The notes under the pieces were generated by a model. It searched no databases and was not told the origin of the DNA. It saw nothing but the letters and a program-made list of their open reading frames with translations. The position numbers and the translations under genes were made by a program. 15,971 bases of DNA from DATKKX01 sp035542775. Its GTDB lineage: Bacteria > Planctomycetota > Phycisphaerae > UBA1845 > UTPLA1. Shown here piece by piece: positions 7,066-13,641 of the stretch; position 1 is the stretch's first letter, and each line of letters opens with the position of its first letter. The stretch lies in assembly GCA_035542775.1 (NCBI GenBank), contig DATKKX010000054.1, positions 1-15,971 of the forward strand, given 5' to 3'.

Positions 7066-8685
7066 TCAATGTGCGTGTTCCGGCATCGGCGGCGCAACAT
7101 GCAGCCGCCCGAACTCCGGCATCGTCTTCGCCATCGCCTCGCGGACTATAGCGGCGTTGTACAGACCTGTCCCGCCGCTCAATGCGAAAAGGTACTGACC
7201 GTCGCGCTGGCAGCCTTCCAACGGCGGGAGTGCCGCCGAAAACGGCTGCACTTTTCCGCCGCAGTTGACGAAACACCCCGGGCGCTCCACCCAGGCACAA
7301 CACGGGATCACTATCGTGGCCGCCTTCGTGACCGCGTTGGGGAACATGTCCTGGGCAACAACCAACTCGATCTTGCCGAGGGCGTCGGCCAGCCCCTTCG
7401 GTACCCAGTCCTGGGGGTATCCGCCCACAATCCACGCCGCCGAGTAAGCGCCCTCGCCCGCCTTCTTGACAAATTCATCCGACGCCGCCGTCGCCCCGCC
7501 CATCCCCGCCAGCACCATTTCCACGCCGCGCCGGTTCGGGCATTTCTCTGCGTGGATGGTGAATTTCACCGGCCGCTCCGCGCCCTTCGGGTACTGATCG
7601 TCCTCCCCGACGACCGGAACCGGTCCCATCGCCAGCGTCGCTTCCGGCGCAATCTCACGAACAAAGCGCGCCAGCAGCCACGCTTCCTCGCAGCTCATGA
7701 ACGGAGAAAGCAACGCCGCCACCTTTGCCGGCCCGTCATCAGCCACGATTTGCCGGAGGCGGACCCGTGCGATTTCCGGCAGATCGCGCCAATCCGGCAT
7801 CTCCGTCGCCGGGCCGCGGCGAACCATCAACCGGTCCAGCCGGTTCGGGTCATGCACGTGTTTCCACCCGAACCGCCCTTCGTCGCACATCCACCAGTCG
7901 TTCACGCCGGGGTTGTATCGCGGCCTCAGACGCCAGACCCGGCCCTTGTTGTGGTCGACCCAGATCGCGCAGCCGGTCGAGCAGCGCGGGCAGATGCTGG
8001 GAACGCTTTGCAGTTCCCAAACGCGCTGCTTCATCAGGAAGTCTTTGTCCAATAGCGCCCCGACCGGGCATATATCCACCACGTTGCCCTGCAGAGCATT
8101 TTCCAGCGGCATACCCGGAAACACGTCTATCTCTTCCCGACTCCCGCGGTCGACCACGCACAGCTCGCCGGTTCCTGCAATCTCTTTGCAGAAGCGCACG
8201 CAGCGCGTGCACAACACGCACCGGTCCTGATATAGCAGCGTCTTGCTGCCGATGTCCTTCTTGGGATTCTTGTATTTCTGGTCCACCATCCGGCTGGCGG
8301 GATCACCGAATTCGCGGCTGTAATCCTGCAGCCAGCACTCCCCGGCCTGATCGCAGACCGGACAGTCGAGCGGGTGGTTCAGCAGAAAATACTCCATGCA
8401 GCGATGCTGGTTCTCGATGACGGCCCTTGACGCAAACCGTACCTCCATCCCATCCTTCACCGGCGTCTGGCAGCTTGGGAACAGCTTCGGCGACCAGGCC
8501 ATCTCCTTGGTTTTGGGATGCGGCATCTTCATTTCCATCAGGCACAGCCGGCACGAAGCCACGATGCTCAAGCCCGGATGGTAGCAGTAGTGCGGGATGT
8601 TCCAGCCCGCCTCCAGCGCCGCCTGAAGGACAGAGACCTTCTCCCGGCACTCAATCTCCCGATCGTCGATGATGATCTTCGGCAT
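7066..8685 (-). CDS. nuoG: NADH-quinone oxidoreductase subunit G, short form
   Basis: Peripheral-arm Fe-S subunit of complex I that relays electrons from NuoEF to NuoI (539 residues). The N-terminal 2Fe-2S ferredoxin domain has Cys34, 45, 48 and 72. It is followed by the His/Cys cluster site (His104, Cys108, 111, 117) and then CVLCTRCVRFC plus CPVG (Cys156, 159, 162, 206, with Cys166). A further set CPRCSTGC...C (Cys232, 235, 239, 267) matches the N7-type site at the head of the molybdopterin-oxidoreductase-like domain. That domain is short: only about 270 residues follow, ending with a FVNCGGKVQ motif, whereas many NuoG are 680-900 residues. The start is ATG 8685 with GAAGG 6 nt upstream. 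It is the first nuo gene of the run, and no nuoF precedes it. Confidence 0.95.
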   Translation of the reverse strand: MPKIIIDDREIECREKVSVLQAALEAGWNIPHYCYHPGLSIVASCRLCLMEMKMPHPKTKEMAWSPKLFPSCQTPVKDGMEVRFASRAVIENQHRCMEYFLLNHPLDCPVCDQAGECWLQDYSREFGDPASRMVDQKYKNPKKDIGSKTLLYQDRCVLCTRCVRFCKEIAGTGELCVVDRGSREEIDVFPGMPLENALQGNVVDICPVGALLDKDFLMKQRVWELQSVPSICPRCSTGCAIWVDHNKGRVWRLRPRYNPGVNDWWMCDEGRFGWKHVHDPNRLDRLMVRRGPATEMPDWRDLPEIARVRLRQIVADDGPAKVAALLSPFMSCEEAWLLARFVREIAPEATLAMGPVPVVGEDDQYPKGAERPVKFTIHAEKCPNRRGVEMVLAGMGGATAASDEFVKKAGEGAYSAAWIVGGYPQDWVPKGLADALGKIELVVAQDMFPNAVTKAATIVIPCCAWVERPGCFVNCGGKVQPFSAALPPLEGCQRDGQYLFALSGGTGLYNAAIVREAMAKTMPEFGRLHVAPPMPEHAH

Positions 8686-8857
8686 CGAACGCCTTCGCAG
8701 GGTGACACTGGTTCACCGTATCAGCCATGTAAGCAACCCGAACGAAGTCCGCGCCCGGCGGATGTGACTGGGGACACTAGCACAGATCTTCAAGAGAATC
8801 CAGGGGCCGGCGCCAACTCCTGCTATCCCGAGCCAGAACCGTTGCATGCCGCGAGCC
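8686..8857 (-). other. Hydrolase-nuoG intergenic region
   Basis: 172 bp without a convincing gene. It holds the nuoG ribosome binding site (GAAGG, 8692-8696). No strong sigma70 promoter or intrinsic terminator is evident. TGCTAGTGT near 8776-8784 on the minus strand could be a weak extended -10, but its -35 match is poor. A short reading frame with a hydrophobic look crosses the region from inside the hydrolase gene; I judge it a shadow. Confidence 0.4.
8701..8780. repeat. Short GTGTC(A/C)CC-type words and a small hairpin upstream of nuoG
   Basis: On the plus strand the spacer has GGTGA...TCACC (8701-8717; 5-bp stem, 7-nt loop) and, about 50 bp away, GTGACTGGGGACACTAG (8764-8780). Both share the words GTGAC and ACACT. 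From memory the second resembles dispersed CTGGGGACACT texts seen next to REP-associated transposases in many bacteria. There is no transposase here, so these would be decayed remnants at most. Confidence 0.3.
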
Positions 8858-9925
8858 TCACGGCCTCTCCATTGCCTGAGTGCTCGGGGACTTCTTTGCA
8901 AACGTCCCGTCGCTTCCCATGACGGTCTCAAATCCACCTTCAGCCAGCCAACGCTTAGCTTTCGTATTTTCACGGAGATACGCATCCCAAAACGCCGTGG
9001 TGCTCATTCGTATCAAATCGTGGACACGCGCGGCCCTGGCCCCGCGATCGCCGTCGCCTCGCAATTGGGGACCGGCTAAGACCATGTGATCGGCGTCCTT
9101 GAAGATAACCAGGTATTGCTCCGCGCGGTGGATGTGGTCGAACGGAATCCGCCGCTGCGCTGCGGTGGTGTCGTTTACGGGGCTCATGTCCAGCGTTCCC
9201 GTCAGATGCAGGCAGGGAGTGCGAATGCCGCCAAAGGCACGATCATACCGATCCGGCCTGCCCGGCACGGGCGAGCTCATCGCGACAGCGGCCTTTACAC
9301 GCGGATCGGCGAGCTCGATCTCGCCCTCACGCGGCCCGATGAAGATCTCCCCGATCACCGCCAGCGTGGTGTTGGCCCCGAACGAGTGGCCCGCCATACC
9401 GATCCGCTTCAGATCGAGCTGCCCGTGCAGCGGGCCTTCCTTCTCGTTCAGTTTTTCCAGCTCATCGATCACGAAGCTCACGTCCTTGGCGCGGTCGATG
9501 GCGTTTCGCGGATCGGCCGCCGCCCGGCGCATTGCTTGCTTTCGATCCTTCCCGCCTGTCGCGAGGATTGCGGTGTCGCTTCCCTTGTGCTGCGGATGGA
9601 CGCAGACATATCCGTGACCGGCCCAGTGCTGTCCGAGGTATTCGTAACCGTCCCGCGATCCGCCGAGGCCGTGCGAGAAAATGATCACTGGAAACGGCCT
9701 CTGGCCCGTTTTGGGGAAGTAGATCTTCACCGGCACTTCGCGGTCCCGTTTGGCATCGCGCCATTCGTACTTCACCGTCTCGACAGCGAGAGGACCGGGC
9801 TCGCTCTTGTAAGGCTGCTCATGTGCCGGCTGCGTGTCCGGTCCGACGGCATAGAGCGCAGCAGGGGTCAAGGAGAGAGACGAGAACAGAACAGCGAATG
9901 CCGAGAACGGCCGGTAACGCCGCAC
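8858..9925 (-). CDS. Secreted alpha/beta hydrolase (dienelactone hydrolase / PAF-acetylhydrolase-like)
   Basis: Predicted exported serine hydrolase, 355 residues from GTG 9925; the substrate is unknown. An N-terminal signal peptide is seen (basic start, hydrophobic SAFAVLFSSLSLTPAALYA, cleavage probably after ALYA). Counting from GTG 9925, the oxyanion segment IIFSHGLGG is near residue 85. The nucleophile elbow GHSFGA has Ser181, and the likely acid and base are Asp246 (GTLDMSP) and His280 (DADHM). The order and spacing fit the dienelactone-hydrolase-like/chlorophyllase-PAF-AH group of alpha/beta hydrolases. A GTG at 9934 overlaps the Shine-Dalgarno itself, so the start at 9925 is preferred. 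It may cleave an ester or lactone outside the cytoplasm, but the sequence does not identify which. It lies between the PEP-CTERM gene and nuoG with spacers over 100 bp, so it is probably its own unit. Confidence 0.88.
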   Translation of the reverse strand: MRRYRPFSAFAVLFSSLSLTPAALYAVGPDTQPAHEQPYKSEPGPLAVETVKYEWRDAKRDREVPVKIYFPKTGQRPFPVIIFSHGLGGSRDGYEYLGQHWAGHGYVCVHPQHKGSDTAILATGGKDRKQAMRRAAADPRNAIDRAKDVSFVIDELEKLNEKEGPLHGQLDLKRIGMAGHSFGANTTLAVIGEIFIGPREGEIELADPRVKAAVAMSSPVPGRPDRYDRAFGGIRTPCLHLTGTLDMSPVNDTTAAQRRIPFDHIHRAEQYLVIFKDADHMVLAGPQLRGDGDRGARAARVHDLIRMSTTAFWDAYLRENTKAKRWLAEGGFETVMGSDGTFAKKSPSTQAMERP

Positions 9926-9933
9926 TGAAGTCA

Positions 9934-9939
9934 CTCCTT
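9934..9939 (-). promoter_or_regulatory. Ribosome binding site deciding the hydrolase start
   Basis: AAGGAG on the minus strand lies 8 nt before GTG 9925, an ideal spacing. The other in-frame GTG at 9934 begins with the last G of this same hexamer, so it could not use it. Confidence 0.75.
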
Positions 9940-10068
9940 CGGGCCGCTACGATCGAGCCTTGATTGTCTCGGCCCCTCTCTCCTGGACGCTGGTGAAAGA
10001 AACCGCGCTGCGCAGAGCAAATCCGGCATCATCGGCTTTGAGCGTCGGCAACCTTGGCGTTCCACGGA
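9940..10068 (-). other. Spacer between the PEP-CTERM gene and the hydrolase
   Basis: About 130 bp. I see no convincing terminator after the PEP-CTERM gene and no clear -10/-35 pair for the hydrolase, so read-through from the upstream promoter cannot be excluded. Confidence 0.35.
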
Positions 10069-10815
10069 TTAGTTGTAGTGTCGCTTCCGCGACCCGGCAA
10101 GAAGGCCCAACGCCAGCAGCGCAACAGTGGCGGGTTCGGGCGTGGGCTGAAAGGTGAGATTGATGCTGCCCGAACCGCTGGCTACTTGTCCAGCGGTGCC
10201 ACTGGTCGAGGAAGTCATGAGGTACTGCAGGGTGTAAGGATGGCCGGCGTAGAGGACGCCTGTCCTGCTATCGCCGAACGTGTCGTCGCCAGGACCCTCA
10301 GAGGTCGCGTTATGGTTGTCCGAGAAGTAGAAAGAATAATCGCTCACTTGATCGTCGCGTAGCGTAGCGGTGCACGAGGCGATCATGTCCGCGAAGGGGA
10401 GTTGGTAGTGGTAGGCCACGCTGATAGAAAAGGCCAAATCTTGGGTGGGCGTGAACTTGATCTGACCGCTGGACGTGGCTCCCACAGTTCCCAGGGGAGG
10501 AACACCGGTCTGCTCTGCCCGCTGCGATGCTCCAATCAGTAAGTGTCCGAAGTCAGAGGCCCAGTCGAAGTCATAGTTACCCCCGGCGTTGGAGTCGCCG
10601 ATGGCCACGGTGTGCGAGTCCTGAAAGGTACTCGGGGCCGGGAAATTCGGGTCGGTGGTGAAATTCGTAGACTCGACTTGACCGCTGGAGCTGTCGTACA
10701 CTGTTACGACCAGTCTCCACCACGTGTCTCCGAAATCATCACCTCGGACCCCCACCCCTCTTCCGGCCGCCAACACCATGAGCGCGGCCGCCCCGATTGT
10801 GCGCACTGTCAGCAT
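10069..10815 (-). CDS. PEP-CTERM sorting domain protein of unknown function
   Basis: Exported protein of 248 residues. The N-terminus (MLTVRTIGAAALMVLAAG) is a signal peptide. The C-terminus has the PEP-CTERM signal: Pro-Glu-Pro at 226-228, the hydrophobic ATVALLALGLLAG, then the basic tail RKRHYN. In this family the signal is recognised by exosortase and the protein is delivered to the cell surface or exopolysaccharide matrix. The middle is Ser/Thr/Gly/Asp-rich with many aromatic residues and likely beta strands. I recognise no enzyme motif. The start is ATG 10815, behind a strong GGAGGAGG; an upstream in-frame extension is possible but would lie before this site. It has its own promoter and a likely 5' leader of under 45 nt. 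No exosortase gene is in the window. Confidence 0.88.
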   Translation of the reverse strand: MLTVRTIGAAALMVLAAGRGVGVRGDDFGDTWWRLVVTVYDSSSGQVESTNFTTDPNFPAPSTFQDSHTVAIGDSNAGGNYDFDWASDFGHLLIGASQRAEQTGVPPLGTVGATSSGQIKFTPTQDLAFSISVAYHYQLPFADMIASCTATLRDDQVSDYSFYFSDNHNATSEGPGDDTFGDSRTGVLYAGHPYTLQYLMTSSTSGTAGQVASGSGSINLTFQPTPEPATVALLALGLLAGSRKRHYN

Positions 10816-10858
10816 CTTCCTCCTCCGCGGAAGTTTGCAGATTCCGCCTGTCGCCAAT

Positions 10859-10887
10859 ATTGTACAGGATTTCCCTGGAGATGTCCA
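10859..10887 (-). promoter_or_regulatory. Sigma70-type promoter of the PEP-CTERM gene
   Basis: On the minus strand, TGGACA (10887-10882; 5 of 6 match to TTGACA) is followed by a 17-bp spacer and TACAAT (10864-10859; 5 of 6 match to TATAAT). The expected transcript start is near 10852, about 37 nt before ATG 10815. This is the best promoter match found in the window. Confidence 0.6.
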
Positions 10888-10889
10888 GG
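10874..10889. promoter_or_regulatory. Dyad overlapping the -35 box, candidate operator
   Basis: CCTGGA-GATG-TCCAGG is a perfect 6-bp inverted repeat with a 4-bp centre. It covers the whole -35 hexamer (10882-10887) and part of the spacer, a position where a bound repressor would block RNA polymerase. No regulator gene lies next to it, so its role is inferred only from position and symmetry. Confidence 0.4.
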
Positions 10890-11009
10890 ATTACGGTGGT
10901 GGCGTTCTTGGGTTGGGCCGGGGAAATGCAATAGAGGCGGCGGTTCAAGGCTGGGATCCTCTGCCAGGAGAATGCCCTTTCCCCGCAGTCCCAGTCTGGT
11001 CAGGTGCTG
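10890..11009 (-). other. Spacer between recO and the PEP-CTERM promoter
   Basis: About 120 bp after the recO stop. Only short imperfect complementarities are visible (for example CTGG...CCAG around the GGATCC at 10954-10959). No clear intrinsic terminator is seen, although one would be expected at the end of the pgpH-recO operon. Confidence 0.35.
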
Positions 11010-11780
11010 TTACTGAGTCCCGGGCCTGCGTCGAGTCTGGTTTCGCTGCGGCCCGAGCGCCTGTCGCAAGGGGCGCGAGGTCCGGGGCGGGTGAGACAGC
11101 AATTCGGTGAAGTGGTAGTCGAGCAGGTCGAACGCCTGGACCGCTATCGATTTGTCTCCGAAGGTCTCCTGGGCAAGAGCCCGGGCGACCGGCGGCGGGA
11201 TCCGTCGTTTTTCGACCATGGCCGGCTCGCAATCGCGGCAGATCGCTCCGCCCTCGCGGGAGCTGAAGTACAGGAGCCCGCGATCCTCGACCGGCCGTCC
11301 GCAGTTCGCGCATCGGGCCACGTCCGGTCGCAGGCCGATTTCGCGCAAAAGCAGCCACAGATACCCGACGAGGGCCACCACCGCGTCCTCCAGGGCAAGC
11401 GCCAGGAGGAACTGATGCAGGGCGTCGAACAGCCTCACGTGCGGATCGTGGACCTCGGTCAGTTGCGACGTGATCTCCGCGGCGTACTGAGCGGCGTAGC
11501 AGCGGGCCAGATCCCTCCGCAGATGGGCGAAACCATCTTCTTGCCGCCATTCGGTCAGCGTCGCTAGATTGTCTTCCTTGCCGGACCGAAGCGAGAACAC
11601 GGCCTGCCCCAATTCCAGCAGGTCGATGCCCGTCGCCACCCTGGTCTTGGTGGACCGCTTGACGCCCTTCGCGATCAGCCGAACCTGGCCGTGCTCCCGC
11701 GTAAAAACCGCCAGGACCTGCGAGGTCTCGCTGTAATCCAGCCGGCGAAGCACGATCGCCATGTCTTTGACCAATGCCAC
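11010..11780 (-). CDS. recO: DNA repair protein RecO
   Basis: Recombination mediator of the RecFOR pathway (256 residues) that loads RecA on SSB-covered single-stranded DNA. The N-terminal OB-fold begins DMAIVLRRLDYSETSQVLAV, followed by TREHGQVRLIAKGVKRSTK, both typical of RecO. A zinc-binding site in the C-terminal helical domain is intact: CANCG (Cys157, 160) and CRDC (Cys181, 184). The C-terminus ends in a basic Arg/Gln/Pro tail. The start is taken as GTG 11780, 5 bp after the preceding stop. An internal ATG at 11762 would still retain the conserved MAIVLRR start, so a shorter form is possible. It is the last gene of the pgpH-ybeY-corC-recO run. Confidence 0.93.
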   Translation of the reverse strand: MALVKDMAIVLRRLDYSETSQVLAVFTREHGQVRLIAKGVKRSTKTRVATGIDLLELGQAVFSLRSGKEDNLATLTEWRQEDGFAHLRRDLARCYAAQYAAEITSQLTEVHDPHVRLFDALHQFLLALALEDAVVALVGYLWLLLREIGLRPDVARCANCGRPVEDRGLLYFSSREGGAICRDCEPAMVEKRRIPPPVARALAQETFGDKSIAVQAFDLLDYHFTELLSHPPRTSRPLRQALGPQRNQTRRRPGTQ

Positions 11781-11785
11781 GGGTG

Positions 11786-13075
11786 TTAGGCCTGTTTGAC
11801 CGCGTCCAGCAGATGCACACGCAGGCGAATGACGCGCCGCTCGTCCGCCTGCACCACCTCGATCTTCACGTTGTCCTCGACGAAGCTATCACCGGGCACC
11901 GGTATCCGACCCAGTTTGCTGAACACATACCCGCCAAGCGTGTCGTAGGACTCGTCTTCGGGCAGGCGGATGTCCAATTCTTCATTGACATCCTCGACGC
12001 GGACCCTGGCGTCCACCTCGGCGATGCTGCCGTCCACCCGGCGGATCGGAGGCAGGGGCGGTTCGTCATGCTCGTCCGCGATCTCGCCGACCAGCTCCTC
12101 GAGAATGTCCTCGATCGTCACCAGCCCGGCCGTGCCTCCGTATTCATCAAGCACGATGGCGATATGAACGCGGTTGGCCTGGAATTCGCGCAACAGCGAC
12201 GCCAGGTCCTTGGTCTCCGGCACGAACGCCGCCTTGCGCATGATCTGCCGCAACGAGAAAGCGCCCGGGTCGGTCACCCCCAGCAAGTCTTTCGCATAGA
12301 GGACGCCGATCACGTGATCCATCGTGCCCTCGTACACCGGAATACGAGAATGCCCGACTTCCGCGACCAGTGTGTGGGTCTGGGCAAAAGGCGTATCGGC
12401 TTCTATACCGATCATCGCCGTCCGCGGCGTCATGATCTCGCCGACCAGGGTCTCGTCGAGAACCATGACCGACTGGATCATCGCCTTCTCCGACTTATCC
12501 ACAGCCCCGCTGACCTCCGCCTGGCTGACTACGTCGAGGATTTCCTGCTCCATCTGCTCGACCGGGTCGGTCAGCTCGCGCGGGGCACCCGCCAGCCGCC
12601 GAACGATCTCGTCGACCGCATGGAAGGCCGCGGCGATCGGCCGGCTGACCTGCCGCAGGACGTCCAGTACCGGCAGTACGGCCGCAAGGTATGTCTCCCC
12701 CGAATACCGCGCCCAGGCAGTGGGAATGGCCACGCCCACGAACAGAAACCAGGCCACGGAGATCACCAGTACCTCGATGGTCTTGAGCAGCAGCCCGCTC
12801 GCGGGCGGATACATGGCCACGATGGTCAGGGCGAATAGCACCAGCGCCAGCTGGCGGTAGATCTGGGCAGTCAGGACATACTCCGGGCCGTGCCGATCAA
12901 AGCGTTCCAGATACCGTTCCCGCCTCACTCTCTTGAGGGCCGCAATCAATCGCCTCCGCGAGGCATTGGTGCCCGCCAGGACGGCGGTTCCGCTCAGCAG
13001 CACTATCACTGACCAGAGACAGGCCAGGGCAACGGCCAAACCGGCGGATAGATCTGGGTGGTCGCTGATACTCAT
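11786..13075 (-). CDS. CBS-pair membrane protein of the CorC/HlyC (UPF0053) family
   Basis: Predicted membrane protein of 429 residues, often annotated as 'hemolysin family protein'. Members are linked to Mg/Co or other ion efflux or homeostasis. Order: membrane segments near 12-34, 76-91 and 99-119; a CBS pair from about 211 (VGEIMTPRTAM) to 332 (DEYGGTAGLVTIEDILEELV, a strong family signature); then a CorC_HlyC domain near 344-425 (YDTLGGYVFSKLGRIPVPGD). The N-terminal part lacks the SGSET-type motif usual at the start of the DUF21/CNNM domain, so it is a divergent version. The start ATG 13075 overlaps the ybeY stop (ATGA) and has GAGG 6 nt upstream. Next to ybeY it corresponds in position to E. 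coli ybeX/corC. The exact substrate is unknown. Confidence 0.9.
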   Translation of the reverse strand: MSISDHPDLSAGLAVALACLWSVIVLLSGTAVLAGTNASRRRLIAALKRVRRERYLERFDRHGPEYVLTAQIYRQLALVLFALTIVAMYPPASGLLLKTIEVLVISVAWFLFVGVAIPTAWARYSGETYLAAVLPVLDVLRQVSRPIAAAFHAVDEIVRRLAGAPRELTDPVEQMEQEILDVVSQAEVSGAVDKSEKAMIQSVMVLDETLVGEIMTPRTAMIGIEADTPFAQTHTLVAEVGHSRIPVYEGTMDHVIGVLYAKDLLGVTDPGAFSLRQIMRKAAFVPETKDLASLLREFQANRVHIAIVLDEYGGTAGLVTIEDILEELVGEIADEHDEPPLPPIRRVDGSIAEVDARVRVEDVNEELDIRLPEDESYDTLGGYVFSKLGRIPVPGDSFVEDNVKIEVVQADERRVIRLRVHLLDAVKQA

Positions 13076-13641
13076 ACCCGACCTCGGCTACGACTCGACG
13101 CCTGCCGCCTGCGGCCCACCTGCCCGGCAGCCGGCGCGCTGAACACGGGCCCCCAGCCCAGCAGCGACAGCAGCTGATCTTCTCGCGCGTGCATCTCTGC
13201 GGCATGGACCGCGCGCCGATCGTCATGGCCGCAGAGGTGCAGGCAGCCGTGCACGACATAGAGAAGCAGCTCGCCTCGCCAATCGGCATCATGCAGCTTC
13301 GCCTGGCGGCGGGCAACAGTCTCACAGACGATCAATTGGCCCTCGACCCGCCCCGGCTCGGCGCGATCCCGCAGATCGAAGCTCAGGACATCCGTCACGG
13401 TCGCGCGCCCCAGCCACCGCTGATGCTGGCGCCGCATCTCCGCATCACCCACGATGGCGATCTCCAGCCGACCGGAATGATATCCGCCCGCCTGCATCGC
13501 CCGCCGGGCCGCCCGACGGATCTCAGCCTCCATGCCGGCCGGCGCATCGCACACGACAACGCTCAAACCGCCTCCGGGCCCGGTCGCCGGCGCACGGCGT
13601 CCCGCTCCTTTCCGACGGTCGTTTTTGGATCTGTGCGTCAT
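13072..13641 (-). CDS. ybeY: Endoribonuclease YbeY (rRNA maturation factor)
   Basis: Zinc-dependent single-strand endoribonuclease that acts in 16S rRNA 3'-end maturation and ribosome quality control (189 residues). The core includes LEIAIVGDAEMRRQHQRWLG, then TVTDVLSFDL (Asp84 in the family TDVLSFP motif) and the metal site HGCLHLCGHDD starting at His131. The first two ligands, His131 and His135, are present. The third, His in E. coli (H-x3-H-x5-H), is Asp141 here, with His139 nearby. The N-terminus has a basic extension of about 25 residues (MTHRSKNDRRKGAGRR) and the C-terminus a basic Arg/Ser tail. The ATG overlaps the pgpH stop (ATGA) and the TGA overlaps the next gene's start, which indicates translational coupling on both sides. 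Confidence 0.93.
   Translation of the reverse strand: MTHRSKNDRRKGAGRRAPATGPGGGLSVVVCDAPAGMEAEIRRAARRAMQAGGYHSGRLEIAIVGDAEMRRQHQRWLGRATVTDVLSFDLRDRAEPGRVEGQLIVCETVARRQAKLHDADWRGELLLYVVHGCLHLCGHDDRRAVHAAEMHAREDQLLSLLGWGPVFSAPAAGQVGRRRQASSRSRGRV

Noticed and set aside
8701..8717. GGTGA...TCACC hairpin as a nuoG regulatory structure or terminator
   Set aside because: The stem is only 5 bp with a 7-nt loop and no U-run; such stems are common by chance.
8776..8807. Possible nuoG promoter with an extended -10 (TGCTAGTGT)
   Set aside because: The -10 core matches at only about three of six positions and the -35 at the right distance is poor.
8713..8985. 90-codon minus-strand frame ending in a hydrophobic, basic tail in the hydrolase-nuoG spacer
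   Set aside because: Most of it overlaps the hydrolase gene in another frame, no Shine-Dalgarno is seen, and no family is recognisable. A small protein from an internal ATG near 8845 is possible but unsupported.
11774..12838. 354-codon plus-strand open frame across the CorC-family gene
   Set aside because: Antisense shadow; the minus-strand frame has the CBS and CorC_HlyC signatures and a coupled start.
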